A stretch of 64,000 bases of DNA, taken from NCBI GenBank assembly GCA_963989385.1, contig OZ022501.1, forward strand, positions 22,158,102 to 22,222,101. The letters run 5' to 3'. The notes below the pieces were generated by a model that searched no databases, had not been told where the DNA came from, and was given only the letters and a program-made list of their open reading frames with translations. Positions 1 through 9,652 of the stretch are shown piece after piece. The stretch comes from Ctena decussata. Taxonomy: Eukaryota; Mollusca; Bivalvia; Lucinida; Lucinidae. Positions within the stretch are counted from its first letter, which is position 1, and each line of letters starts with the position of its first letter. Both the position numbers and the translations under genes were made by a program.

Positions 1-226
1 CTGGGGAGGTCACTGTCTGGAGCACTGATTACCAAATGTCATAAATGCTCATTTACCTAAAATTGCCTTACTTTTATTTGTATTTTCTTTTTGCCTCATC
101 TGCTACTACGGAAGCAAGAGAGGTATGACTTTTCTGGAGTTGTTGGCCTTGGCAGTGTAAACTTTCATCAAGTTTTCTGGTTTATCTCCCTTTTATAACA
201 TTGCCATGACAGGCAAGACAACACAT

Positions 227-429
227 CAGATCTCTAGATAAGAGGGGTATTTGATGATAATTAAGGGGTAATTTTTTTTATTTCTCATTGAAGCCATATG
301 TTGTGACCCCTCATCTGAACCGTCTCGTCGAGACGGTTCAGATGAGGGGTCACAGCATATGTTTTTATACAGAATTAACAAAAATTATCCCTAATTATCA
401 CCAAATACTCCCTCTTATCTAGAGCTCTG
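227..429. mobile_element. Foldback MITE, GAGACGGTTC family, copy 1
   Basis: About 203 bp. Ends are AGAGCTCTAGATAAGAGGG-like in inverted orientation, and the centre (302-354) is two perfect 26-bp arms, TGTGACCCCTCATCTGAACC onwards, around one mismatched base. Other copies: 9074-9276, 12421-12617, 35763-36024 (rearranged) and 44574-44780. It has no coding capacity. It lies upstream of the first visible ATPAF1 exon. Confidence 0.85.
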
Positions 430-536
430 ACACTTTCTGCGGAATTCATTTTATTCTCAGTGGGAGCGATGAAGTGATGGTATTATATCCAGTAGCATTA
501 TAATGAGTTATATTAAAGCCTTGGCGTAAATTTCAG

Positions 537-684
537 GTCTGATCCAGATGAATTCAAAAGCAGAGTATCTGATTTAAAGGAGAAAAAACAAAGGCCGGCA
601 CAACCACAGGTTGATCAGCAGACGAAACCCCTCCAGAAACCTGCCATACCAAGGTCAGAGGGCCCAAGGTCATGGCCGCCAAAG
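537..684 (+). CDS. ATPAF1: ATPAF1 (Atp11 family) exon, first one visible
   Basis: ATP synthase mitochondrial F1 complex assembly factor 1 is a matrix chaperone that holds the F1 beta subunit before hexamer assembly. This exon follows a TTTCAG acceptor, has one leading base that completes a split codon, then reads SDPDEFKSRVSDLKEKK and a Pro/Gln-rich linker ending in WPPK just before GT at 685. The SDPxxFxSRxxxLxEK pattern matches the segment that precedes the conserved C-terminal domain of animal ATPAF1. The linker is low-complexity, as in the family. Six further exons follow in phase on the same strand. The upstream exons (mitochondrial targeting peptide and N-terminal helices) are not in the window, so the gene is partial here. 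Homology is judged by eye from recalled family features. Confidence 0.85.
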
Positions 685-802
685 GTATATCATACTTAAA
701 TGTGAGGATAAGTAAACCAGCACAAAATTATAATATATATTGGTACAATAGATTGTTAATGTGAAATTGTTTTCTGGCATTTATATTAAATCAGCTGAGT
801 AT

Positions 803-1016
803 CAGGGGCCGTATTTATAAAACGACTTAAGTGGTTGCTATGCTGTTGCTAAGACTGAATTTCTATGAAGGAGATTCCCTACAACTATGAAATACAGTCT
901 TTTTCAGACTGTTCCTCCAGAGCAAATTTCACAGTTGTAGGGAATCTCCAACATAGAAATTTAGCCTTAGTAACAGCATAGCAACGACTTAAGTCGTTTT
1001 ATAAATACGGCTCCTG
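803..1016. mobile_element. Foldback MITE, CGTATTTATAAAACGACTTA family, copy 1
   Basis: About 214 bp palindrome. The left end GGGGCCGTATTTATAAAACG mirrors the right end, and the inner arms carry GGAGATTCCCTACAACTATG and the inverse. Other copies: 42373-42601 and 43771-43990. It lies in an ATPAF1 intron. Confidence 0.85.
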
Positions 1017-1065
1017 ATGATTAAAATGTATTGATACACCTCCCTACCTTTTTAAGAGTTTTACA

Positions 1066-1262
1066 AAGAGAGACAACTTTTGTGACTTCCTGTTTGCTTC
1101 TCTGGGCAATGACCCTTCCAAAATGGGGTCTACTCTTAAAGGAAAGAATTTGCTCCGTCAGGCGCAAATTCTGTCCATTAAGTGTGGACTTCTGTTTAGC
1201 AGGAAGAAGTTGAATGAAAATGGCAGAGTTGCTTCCCTTGAAACTGTACCCATCCTCCTTAA
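1066..1262 (+). repeat. GACTTCCTGTTTGCTTC dispersed repeat (SINE/MITE-like)
   Basis: This ~190 bp repeat opens with AGACAAC..TGTGACTTCCTGTTTGCTTC, contains GTCTACTCTTAAAGGAAAGA and a matching inverted GCAAATTCTTTCC block, and ends near AGAGTTGCTTCCCTTGAAA. Copies of varying decay: 2480-2640 (minus), 7570-7712, 9344-9530, 11604-11792, 16085-16265, 16610-16795, 35335-35515 (minus), 60040-60175 and 63250-63455, plus a split copy at 57757-58060. No RNA polymerase III box is obvious, so the class is left open. Confidence 0.7.
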
Positions 1263-1643
1263 GAATACACACCCTGCAGAAGAAAAAAAAAAAACAGAAA
1301 AAAGAAAACAAGCCAGTGTCCTCCAGTTATGAAAAAAGTGGCTACAATTAAAATTTGACTATACTCCACAATGAGGCTTATCTGCTAAACTGTCAAGTTC
1401 ATCCAAAATGAGGCTTATCTTCTAAACTGTCAAGTTCGTCAGATCAGGTCTTACATTCCATTGTTACCATGAAAGCTAGCAGAAGGCAGTGGGGAATTGG
1501 GGAATTAATTTGCTGATAAAGCAAAACTAATGTCGACAACTTGTTATTATAATCAGAGATAGGTCCTCACAACTTTGTTGGAAAATAACATGTATCTGCC
1601 TTCGGGTTTTTTATATGATATGATTTCATGTTCATGTTCATTT

Positions 1644-1879
1644 GAGCCGTGACACGACAAAACCAACAATGTGGTTGTGCGCCTTGCACAGACTCAGATC
1701 AGTCCAGGCAGTCTTTCAGTTTGATCAGACTCTTCGTTAAGTGCTTAAAGATTAGCTAAGGGTCTAAGCTACCTCCATGAGGACAGTGAAGACTCTGATC
1801 AGTCTGGGCGGATGCCCAGGCTGATCTGAGTCTGTGCTGGGCCCACAACCACATTGTTGGTTTTGTCGTGTCGCGGCTC
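1644..1879. mobile_element. GAGCCGCGACACGA foldback MITE, copy 1 (TSD ATTT)
   Basis: This 236-bp near-palindrome has arms of about 95 bp and a ~45 bp spacer. Ends are GAGCCGTGACACGACAAAAC and its inverse ...CGCGGCTC. ATTT flanks it on both sides (1640-1643, 1880-1883). Seven more copies are in the window. No transposase is encoded. Confidence 0.92.
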
Positions 1880-1924
1880 ATTTATTGAAGCTAACATTAT
1901 GTTTCATATGATTTGCTTTTGTAG

Positions 1925-1987
1925 AGTTTAGATGAAATAATGAAGGTTGAACTATTGAAAGATTTGGATGCAGCTGCCATTGATCAT
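1925..1987 (+). CDS. ATPAF1: ATPAF1 exon (SLDEIMKVELL)
   Basis: This 63-bp exon lies between TTTGTAG and GTAAGT, in phase 0 at both ends, and encodes 21 residues starting SLDEIMKVELLKDLD. In ATPAF1 the equivalent segment follows the basic linker and opens the conserved Atp11 domain with the pattern SLxxIxxxExxK. The intron before it (about 1.24 kb) contains three foldback or MITE copies, and the intron after it contains one SINE/MITE-like copy and an AGGGTTGCCA-type repeat. Confidence 0.9.
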
Positions 1988-2479
1988 GTAAGTTTCCTCT
2001 TAGATGACAGTTTTTTTGCATTTTGGTTTCGTACATTGTAGTGTTTATTTAAAGGCTCCATTGCTCTCCCAGTGATATAAATTCATGTATTATTTTATCA
2101 TTTGAAATATTTCAGTGCAGTTTTAGGATTGTAAATGACTGAGTGGCCAGCCATGAGATTCTCATAAAAAAAGGGTTGAAAAAATATTAATGGTAACTAA
2201 ATGATATACTTTTGATATCATAAACTTTATTATATTGGGAAAATAGGATGAAATGGTTGGTTGGTTGCTAGTTTTTGGTTGAACGGCCCATTTAAGACAG
2301 CATTTCAGTCTATATCATGCCGTCTCCCAGAGAGAGGGAGAAAGAAAAGAGAAATTATAGATGTTAGAAAAAAAATCTAAACAACCCTTGCCCGCACCCA
2401 CTGCAAGCACAGTAGGCCCGTGCAGCCTACTGTTTTCCAAATTAGTAGGATGCCCCAGCACAGGAAGTTACCCAGCACC

Positions 2480-2640
2480 ATTGCCCAACCACGACTGCTT
2501 CCGTACAGGATGAAGAATCAAATTTCTTCTAGATGCAAATTCTTACCTTTAAGGGTAAAGTACTATTTTGGAAGGGCTTTGTTGCCCAGAGGAGCAAACA
2601 GAACGTCACAGAAGTTGTTCCGCTTTGTAACTATGGCATA
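2480..2640 (-). repeat. GACTTCCTGTTTGCTTC repeat, inverted copy
   Basis: This is the reverse-complement copy of the dispersed repeat described at 1066-1262. It is recognisable by GATGCAAATTCTTACCTTTA and by TTTGGAAGGGCTTTGTTGCC. It is moderately diverged and lies in an ATPAF1 intron. Confidence 0.55.
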
Positions 2641-2696
2641 AAGAGGTAGAGGTATACCAATGATAAATGATGCTTTTAAATTTGCATAGTCTGCAG

Positions 2697-3127
2697 GGTT
2701 GCCACTGTCTGGGGGAAAAACATCCTGAAAGGGAACTTTATCCAGGTCAAGGAAAAGTCAGAGAATTTTATGATTGGTCAGGGAAATATAGAAAGGGCTT
2801 GAAATCATATGGAATTTGAACATTAATAGCCACAATAGTCATTAGAAAATGTAATTAATTTGTTTAAGGAAGGATGATATACTTCTGCAGGGAATAGTTC
2901 ATGCACATCTCCATCCTCGTTGGAGGTTACTTCCAATGGAAAGAATTTGCTTCCATGGGAGGATTTTTTTTCCATTAAGAGAAACCCATAATTTTTCAAA
3001 TTTAACAGTTAAAATAAAGAGTATAAACAACCTTTGGATGTGTAAAAGTAAATGAAAAATTGGAACACAATTTAAAAAAAGCTTATAACTGTCAGGGAAT
3101 TTTGAAATGGAGTGGCTTCCAGTCTAC
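2697..3127 (+). repeat. AGGGTTGCCACT dispersed repeat, copy 1
   Basis: It starts with CAGGGTTGCCACTGTC and contains GATTGGTCAGGGAAATATAG, AAAGGGCTTG and a late CAGGGAATTTTGAAA block. A second copy at 12955-13199 shares these blocks in the same order and ends at TTGGCAGCCCTT, the inverse of the start. It is probably a non-autonomous DNA element. Confidence 0.55.
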
Positions 3128-3214
3128 TCTAAATCCTTGTGTAAAAAATAATAATTGAAGGTAAAGAAAAATTACATTCTAACTGTCATAGCATGTCATA
3201 TGTGTCTATTTCAG

Positions 3215-3313
3215 ATCTGGAAGGAACATCATTTGTCAAGGGACTATGTCTTCTCTGTTGTTCCTGATGTAGAATATGACATCTTATATGCCAAGTCAAA
3301 GCTTAGTCCTAAT
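3215..3313 (+). CDS. ATPAF1: ATPAF1 exon (IWKEHHLSRDYVFSVVP)
   Basis: This 99-bp exon (33 codons, phase 0 at both ends) follows TATTTCAG and ends at GTAGGT. It encodes IWKEHHLSRDYVFSVVP followed by DVEYDILYAKSKLSPN. This fits the family block IWxxxxxxxDxVxAVIPxxxFDxxxxxAxxxP of Atp11/ATPAF1. The downstream intron holds the complete tandem-array element at 3480-4848. Confidence 0.93.
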
Positions 3314-3336
3314 GTAGGTTAAGTATTATCTCTTCC

Positions 3337-3427
3337 CAGCAGGCATACAAGGTTGAATCATCATTGAATCAACTGATTCAACATTTTATGTTGAATCAAT
3401 GTTGATTTAAAATTGTGTGCCTGTGGG
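3337..3427. repeat. Small TTGATTCAAC palindrome repeat, copy 1
   Basis: It is about 90 bp and framed by CAGCAGGCATACAAGG and TTGTGTGCCTGTGG, with stacked TTGAATCA/TGATTCAA inverted motifs between. Relatives: 34759-34852, 47028-47127 and 59887-59949. Versions at 15829-15940, 34960-35065 and 53347-53440 carry the same frame with other palindromic cores. Confidence 0.7.
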
Positions 3428-3479
3428 TTTACTCTTTAGGGTGAATGGGTACACTTTCAGGGAAGCAACTCCCCTTTTT

Positions 3480-4562
3480 AGCTCGCCTGAACGAAAGTTC
3501 AGGAAGAGCTATTGTTGTCACCACGGCGTCGGCGTCAGCGTCCGCGTCCGCGTCCGCGTCGGCGTTCGAATTGGATGTTTTGGTTAAAGTTTTTTAAAGA
3601 CCTATATCTCCTTAACCCATGGATGGATTCTTTTGATACTTGCACTGTTGTTAGATATTGGTCTAAGGTTTAACAGGATACCACCCCCACCCCACTCCGT
3701 GACCTTGATGTCAAGGTCATGGACTTAGAAAATTGGTAGTTTTTTTGGACTGGATGTTTTGGTTAAAGTTTTATAAAGCCCAATATCTCCTTAACCCATT
3801 TATGGATTCCTTTGATACTTGCACTAAAGTTAGATATTGGTCTAAAGTTTTCGAAGGTACTACCCCCACCCCCCTCTATGACCTTGATGTCAAGGTCATG
3901 GACTTAAGAATATTGTCTTTTTATTGATTGGATGTTTTGGTTAAAGTTTTTTAAAGACACATATCTCCTGAACCCATAGATGAATTCTTTATATATTTGC
4001 ACTGTAGTTAGATGGACAGAGTACTACCCCAACCCCGCTCAGTGATCTTGATGTCAAGGTCAGGGACTTAAGAAATTTTTGTCTTTTTTAAAGTTTTGTA
4101 ATTGCATACTGATTCATAATGCTTTGCAGAGATGTAGTTTATACTTGAACTGATGTTAGACTCTTTTTTGAGTTTTTACAAAACACCTTATACTTACCCC
4201 ACTGGACGACCTTGAAGTCAAGGTCATCGACTTAGAATTTTGTTTTAAAGATTTTGGTTAAAGTTTTATATTTATGAAGACATAATTTCACAGTGCCACG
4301 ATGATGGACTCAGTTGATACTTATACTTGGGCTGATGTTAGATAATAGTTCAGGGTTTTGATACATACTAGCCCCCCCCCCCCTCTCCCCCCTACCCGTC
4401 AGTTTTTTTACCTCAAGCTCATGGACTTTGTGGACATGCTTGCATGAAATTTCATTTCATTTTTTTTATTTTAATTTTATTTTAAGACTTATTTCTAAGA
4501 TAGCTTTTGTGTTTTCATTATGGACATGCTTGCATGAAGTTTTATGCATAGCAGTCCACATA

Positions 4563-4593
<31 letters not shown>

Positions 4594-4848
4594 GTCCACA
4601 TAGCCCCCACCCCACCTGTCAGTTTTTTTTTACCTCAAGCTCATGGACTTTGAAATTGCATTTCATTTTTTTTTATTCTAATTTTATTTTAAGACTTATT
4701 TCTGAGATAGCTTTTGTTTATAAATGTGTTTTCATTATGGACATGCTTGCATGAAGTCTTATGCATAGCAGTCCACACCACCATAGCGGCTGTGTGATGG
4801 GCAAGCACCAATTCAGGCGAGCTATGCTGTCAGGCGACAGCTCTTGTT
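3480..4848 (+). mobile_element. Tandem-array element A1 (HINE/Pearl-like)
   Basis: It follows a T-run. A perfect 13-bp subterminal inverted repeat, TAGCTCGCCTGAA (3479-3491) and TTCAGGCGAGCTA (4812-4824), frames it. Next comes a (GCGTCC)n-like hexamer microsatellite (3523-3564). Then there are monomers of about 179 bp starting GGATGTTTTGGTTAAAG (3573, 3751, 3930 and a decayed one near 4250), each with a TGACCTTGATGTCAAGGTCA-type palindrome. It ends with hairpin GCTGTC-AGGC-GACAGC (4826-4841) and TCTTGTT. No protein is encoded. It sits in an ATPAF1 intron. Confidence 0.75.
4564..4592 (+). repeat. Poly-C run of 29
   Basis: 29 consecutive C residues lie inside element A1, followed by further C-rich blocks. 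The length is likely to vary between reads and individuals. The complementary strand is a G-run with quadruplex potential. Confidence 0.95.
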
Positions 4849-4852
4849 GTGT

Positions 4853-5290
4853 ATACTAATCTTGTGCATTTAATAACTTAGTAGCCATTTGGAATATCTT
4901 GATGAAACTTTACAGCAATGTGCATGATCACAAGATGGTGTGTCACATATAAGAATGGTTGTTCCCCCTTAATTTTGGAGTAACCTCCCTTTGATAAGTT
5001 ATTTTAGGCTAGCCCCATTCCCAGATTCAATTCATAACTCCTTAACCTGTTGAAATATTTTAATGAAAATGAGTTAATTATCGGGCAAGGTATCATGAGC
5101 ATGAACCACAACTCTGGTTTACTTACTTCCTGAATTATCTGCCCTGGCATCAATTTCGATTTTACTCTGTAACTCCTTAACCGTTGGAAATATTTTAGGC
5201 AAACTTTAAGGTGATGGGTATATTGTCGAGGGAATGTTTTATGACCAAGAATGGTACTCTAGTTTACTTAGTTTATGAATTATCTCCCCT
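4853..5290 (+). repeat. Degenerate tandem-array repeat (GAATATCTTGATGAAACTTT)
   Basis: This block has monomers with GGAATATCTTGATGAAACTT, TAATTTTGGAGTAACCTCCC and CATAACTCCTTAACC. It recurs closely at 6895-7260, with related units at 5930-6480 and 6600-6890. It resembles the interior arrays of the other tandem elements, but clear termini are missing here. A candidate 5' end is the hairpin-forming ATGCCGGTTTTC...AAAACCGG at 6494-6519. Confidence 0.6.
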
Positions 5291-5471
5291 GTTTGACTTT
5301 GGCATCACTCATTTTCTGAGCTGCTTCACCCTGGAATTCGCTGTTTTTTTGGTATACAAATAGTAGTTGATGTGTTAGATGGATCTACACTGTTTGCAAA
5401 TTTAACAGTTTTTCATTTTTGGCGCTTTAAGGGTTGATTTATATCTACATATGACTGTTCTTATATTTCAG

Positions 5472-5567
5472 TTTTTGTATACTCTACCTAAAGGAGATGG
5501 TTTTGAGTTCTATCTCTGTCAGTTCAGTGGTAAAAATGTGTATTTCACCCCTCTTGGCATATATCAG
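5472..5567 (+). CDS. ATPAF1: ATPAF1 exon ([15 protein letters not shown])
   Basis: This 96-bp exon (32 codons, phase 0) lies between TATATTTCAG and GTAAGT. It encodes [20 protein letters not shown] and then [12 protein letters not shown]. This is the diagnostic ATPAF1 block FxxxLPxxxGYEFxxxQxxxxxxxFTxLxxxQ, the strongest single piece of evidence for the family assignment. Confidence 0.95.
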
Positions 5568-5616
5568 GTAAGTCTTTGGATTGTGTTTTCAATTTTTTCA
5601 ATATCTTGTAAATAGA

Positions 5617-5713
5617 GGATCTTACACGAGTGGTCATTTCATATTATGTTTATGAAACGAGCCTTCGGCTAGTTTCATAAATTTCATATGAAATGACTAC
5701 AAGTGTAAGATTC
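5617..5713. repeat. Foldback hairpin repeat (CTTACACGAGTGGTCATTTC)
   Basis: It is a 97-bp imperfect palindrome. The left arm AGGATCTTACACGAGTGG pairs with CTACAAGTGTAAGATTCT, around a GCCTTCGGC inner loop. It abuts a second inverted-repeat unit at 5718-5911 with ends TATCATATGAC/GTCATATGATA. Both are in the ATPAF1 intron after the FLYTLP exon. Confidence 0.7.
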
Positions 5714-5717
5714 TGTT

Positions 5718-5911
5718 TATCATATGACCCTTTTAATAAAATGGGATCTTAACGCCTTCAAACTGAACATTATTTCAATAAGAAAAGGCATTGTTGACAT
5801 GGACGTTGTCAATGACATTACGTGTACGCGCCAAAGTGTTATTACACATGTGGTCATACGATTTTTATGACACGACGTTATCCACTGAATTACAGCGATG
5901 TCATATGATAA
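5718..5911. mobile_element. Short TIR element, TATCATATGAC ends
   Basis: It is about 194 bp with 11-bp perfect inverted ends TATCATATGAC and GTCATATGATA and no coding content. It directly follows the foldback at 5617-5713 and may be its right half or a neighbour insertion. Confidence 0.45.
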
Positions 5912-5929
5912 AAGCAATGATATAATTGC

Positions 5930-7260
5930 ATGAAATTTTGCAGGAAGTTTGACATCTACAAGATAAACATGTACAAAACAAAATTAAGGTCAAGAGGCCA
6001 ACTCTGATAGAGTTATTTCCCTTTATATATTTTGTCAATGACATTTTATGCTCACATTTTGATTTTCCAATCATTGACATTTTGATTTTTCAATATTGTG
6101 TAAAGGTGATGATGGAATTTCATAAAATTTTGCAGGAATATTGACATTCACAAGATATATATTTATGCAAGAAAATGAGTCTTTTCTATAATGGTTGTTT
6201 CTCTTTGTAGTTGTCTGTCCATGACATCCGTCCCTCCTTGACATTGCTCTGCAAACTATATTTGTGGTGGGGTATACCCCCCATGACCTATGTTTGTGAT
6301 GGGGTATTCTGTTTTCAGGTTGTCCAACTTTCCGTCCGTTTTTTTGTGACATTTTGATTTTAATTTTTTCTTCCATCTGTCTTTAATTTGATTTGAGGTA
6401 TACTGTTTTCACACTGTCCATCCATCTTTCCCTCCAAACAAAATTAAGGTATGGGGCCAATTCAGTGAGAGTTACTTCCCTTTGTAGTTTTTATATGCCG
6501 GTTTTCAAAAAAAACCGGACGTATTATGGCATGGCGCTGTCCGTTTGTCTGTCAGTCTGTCAACATTCTTGTGCGCACCATATCTCAGTATCCATATGAG
6601 ATATTTTCATGAAATTTTGTAGGCATATATATTAGGATGGGGCAAAGTGTCACGTACTGTTATGGTTGCTCCCCCTTCCTTAGTTTTCAAGTTATGCCCC
6701 TTTGATTATTTTTTTACCCTACTAGTCTTGTGCACACCAAAACTAGATAACCATTCGGGATATCTTGATGAAACTTCATAGCAATGTGTATGAGGGTCCG
6801 ACCATGTGTCGCATATAACAATGGTTGCTCTCCCTTTCTTCATTTTGGAGTTGCATTCCTGTGATAAGATTTTTAGGCTATTTTTGTGTATATCAATCTC
6901 GAGCATTCAATAACTTAGTAACTATTTGGAATATCTTTATGAAACTTTATAGAAATGTGCTTGAGCACAAGACAGTGTGTCTTATATAAGAATAGTTGTT
7001 CCCCTCACTTAATTTTGGAGTAACCTCCCTTTGATTATTTTTTTTAGGCTAGCCCCATTCCCCCATTCACTCTATAACTCCTTAACCCTTGGAAATATTT
7101 TAATGAAACTATGTAGGAACGTGTATAATAATGGGGCAATGTATCATGAGCATGAGCCACAACTTTGGCTTACTTACTTCCTGAATGATCTGCCCTTGCA
7201 TCAATTTCTGTTTTATTCTGTGACTCCTTAACCATTTGAAATATTTTAATAAAACTTTAT
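5930..7260 (+). repeat. Continuation of the degenerate tandem arrays in the ATPAF1 intron
   Basis: Units with GGTCAAGAGGCCAACTCTGA, TCTGTCCATGACATCC and, from 6497, a CCGG hairpin followed by a GTCTGTCAGTCTGTC microsatellite-like stretch, then monomers matching 4853-5290. No exon lies within it. G-runs follow at 7379-7395. Confidence 0.5.
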
Positions 7261-7474
7261 GGGGCTGTGTATATATAAACAGAAAATTTGAGTTTTTCAG
7301 TATAAAACCATGTTTTATTTCACTCATGAACACCAGAACCTTTATTTGAAATCTTAGTCATCCATTTTGGCGGGGAGTGGGGGGGGGGGGGGGGGTCAAA
7401 TAAACATCGCTTATTGACATTTTTTCATCAGGATTGTTACATATCAGTCAAATTTACTTGTTCTATACTTTCAG

Positions 7475-7541
7475 TTAGTCAAAGAAAATGCGCCACCATG
7501 TTTAACTGTTGCACATTTCGATGAATTGAAGACAGAAAAAG
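7475..7541 (+). CDS. ATPAF1: ATPAF1 exon (LVKENAPPCLTVAHFDELK)
   Basis: This 67-bp exon follows ACTTTCAG and ends one base into a codon (phase 1) before GTTAGA. It encodes LVKENAPPCLTVAHFDELKT then EK. In the family this is the strand leading to the hallmark HYxELKxEKGIVLM motif. The Gly codon of that motif is split across the next intron (GG from the next exon). Confidence 0.92.
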
Positions 7542-7783
7542 GTTAGATTCAAAGTTGCATGTTTAATTTTAAGGGAGACAATTCTTGTGGCTACCTGTTT
7601 GCTTCCCTGGATGATAAAACCTTCTTTCCTTTAAGAGTTGATTCTCATTGAGAAGGGAGTCAGAAAAGAAATGGGAGAGTTGCTTCCCCTAAAGAGTACC
7701 CATTTATCTGCATAAATTGAAAATTGTTCTACATTTGTAGGGAAAACTGTGGCATGCATACATGTAAAGAACTGATTAATGTA

Positions 7784-7899
7784 AAGGTAACCTAATGTGC
7801 TTAAATATTGGGATACCTAAAAACCATTGATTTATGTGGAACAAATGGAAAACTAATGGTTTTAGGTGTCTCAGTACTTAAGCATATTAGGGCACCTTA
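7784..7899. repeat. 116-bp foldback
   Basis: Left arm AAGGTAACCTAATGTGCTTA and TACCTAAAAACCATT pair with AATGGTTTTAGGTG and TACTTAAGCATATTAGGGCA. It is a single hairpin with a ~25 bp loop, non-coding, in an ATPAF1 intron. Confidence 0.75.
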
Positions 7900-7951
7900 T
7901 GGCATGTGCAAACAGAAACAGGAAAGACTAAAAGCAGTATGCACATCCATA

Positions 7952-8378
7952 TACTGTAAAACACTTAATATTTGCGGTATCAAAATTTTGCAGTTTAATA
8001 GAAATGACATATTGGCGCATATTAATTTTGGCGTTCATGACATAACATGATGGCTTCAGATAATAATGAGAATTTGATGTGAATTTGTGGCAGCTTTTTC
8101 TTACTTTTTCATTAACTATACATTGTGGCATCTTTTAGAATCGCCTTATCAAGGCGATTCTAATCTGATGCCACAATGGATACATGTAGTTTAATTGAAC
8201 AGTATAGAAAATATATCAAATACTTATCAGGCACTCCTTTCTGTATAAACATTTGAGATGCTGTGCATGTGTGAATGTATAAGAAATCAAATATGGCAGA
8301 CTTATATTTTAGTGCTATTGTCTTTACCGCCAATATCCCCAAAATCCAGTAAGGGTAAAATATAAGTGTTTTACAGTA
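7952..8378. mobile_element. TIR element, TACTGTAAAACACTTA ends
   Basis: It is about 427 bp. The left end TACTGTAAAACACTTAATAT is the inverse of AATATAAGTGTTTTACAGTA (with small gaps). Inside, a strong hairpin (8118-8176) is formed by TGTGGCATCTTTTAGAATCG and its inverse. It has no transposase. It is a MITE-type element in an ATPAF1 intron. Confidence 0.75.
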
Positions 8379-8617
8379 GTCTAACCTGAGTCTTCCCTTT
8401 TTGATTCTATTGGACTTCCTCGAGTTTGTCAATTTTAGCGACAGGGTTGATGAGGAATGCATATAAGAATGATATTTTTCTGAAACATGTTGTTGTCATT
8501 AAATTCAAACCTAATACCGCTAAATAAAAGCATTTACATCACTAAAACAAAAACATTTGTCTGTCAAAATGTGGTTTGTTTGAGATGCAACCTAAACAGC
8601 CTTGTCAGAAGTTTGCA

Positions 8618-8702
8618 TACAAATTTTGCTAACATAGGTAATTTTGCTGTCATAGGTAATTTCACTAACGTATGTAATTTGGCTAATATAGGTAATCGTG
8701 AA
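8618..8702 (+). repeat. ~20-bp degenerate minisatellite
   Basis: Four to five imperfect copies of AATTTTGCTAACATAGGT (variants ...TGTCATAGGT, ...CTAACGTATGT, ...CTAATATAGGT). Simple local tandem duplication in an ATPAF1 intron. Confidence 0.7.
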
Positions 8703-8999
8703 ATTGGAGGTGCCACAAGGGGGAAGTAATTCCAATGTACTTGTAGTGCATTTTGTTGGTCTATTAATAGACAAATCTTACTGTAACTAAAGAACATTTG
8801 TAGTACATAATGAAGAAGTATATGGCATACAAAGTACATCGGGGTATATTTGTTATTCTGTGTGTTTGTACTTTTCCTTCATTTAGCTGTACATTAGTCA
8901 ATTTTTTCTCAGTTTTTTTTGATTGCTCATATTTATGCAATGACACCGGCCTGATGTATACATTAGCACCTGCCCACTTGCTTTATTTTTTTTTTTCAG

Positions 9000-9040
9000 G
9001 GATAGTGCTAATGGCAGGAGAATATGACAGAAAAGTAATT
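9000..9040 (+). CDS. ATPAF1: ATPAF1 41-bp microexon (GIVLMAGEYD)
   Basis: This 41-bp exon follows a long polypyrimidine tract ending in TTTTTTCAG and ends at GTGAGT. It completes the split Gly codon and encodes IVLMAGEYDRKVI, matching the family hallmark GIVLMTxExD. It is easily missed by gene finders because it is so short, but skipping it would remove a conserved strand and break the frame. Confidence 0.93.
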
Positions 9041-9073
9041 GTGAGTATACGTTATTGTGATTTCCACCCCACT

Positions 9074-9276
9074 CAGTGCTTCAGATAAGAAGGGATAACG
9101 AAGATAATTTAGGGATAATTATCCATATTTCTCCATAAAAACATATTTTGTGACCCATCTTTAGAACTGTCTCATCGAGACGGTTGTAATGAGGGGTCAC
9201 AAGATATGTTTTCGTTCAGAAATAAGAAAAATTATCTTCGAATTATCCTCAGTACCCGCTCTTATCCGGAGCTCTG
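9074..9276. mobile_element. Foldback MITE, GAGACGGTTC family, copy 2
   Basis: About 203 bp. Its ends CAGTGCTTCAGATAAGAAGG and the inverse of CTTATCCGGAGCTCTG match copy 1. The centre is TGTGACCCATCTTTAGAACTG...GAGACGGTTG.... It lies 34 bp after the ATPAF1 microexon. Confidence 0.8.
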
Positions 9277-9652
9277 CCTCTTACCTTTTTACTGAAACTT
9301 TTACAATCAGTATAAGGTGTATGGTTACGCCTCGGTGTTTGTCTGCCATTTTAACAAAGGGAGATAACTAATATGACTTCCTGTTTGCTTCTGTGGATGA
9401 CAAAGTCATTCAAAATGGGGGTCTACTCATAAAGGGGAGCAAATTGTTTTCCTTTAAGAGTTGTCTCCCATTGAGAAGGATGACATAAATGACATTTTGA
9501 GTTGCTTCCCTTGAAAGTATATCCTGTCACAGTAAAAATAGATAAAGAATAGAACTACCTTGGATTTCATGAGGAGAACTATGATCACCTCTGTTGAAAG
9601 TAGTCTGAATATTGAAATACTGGTATACTGACATGTTTTTCTGCTGTTTTTT

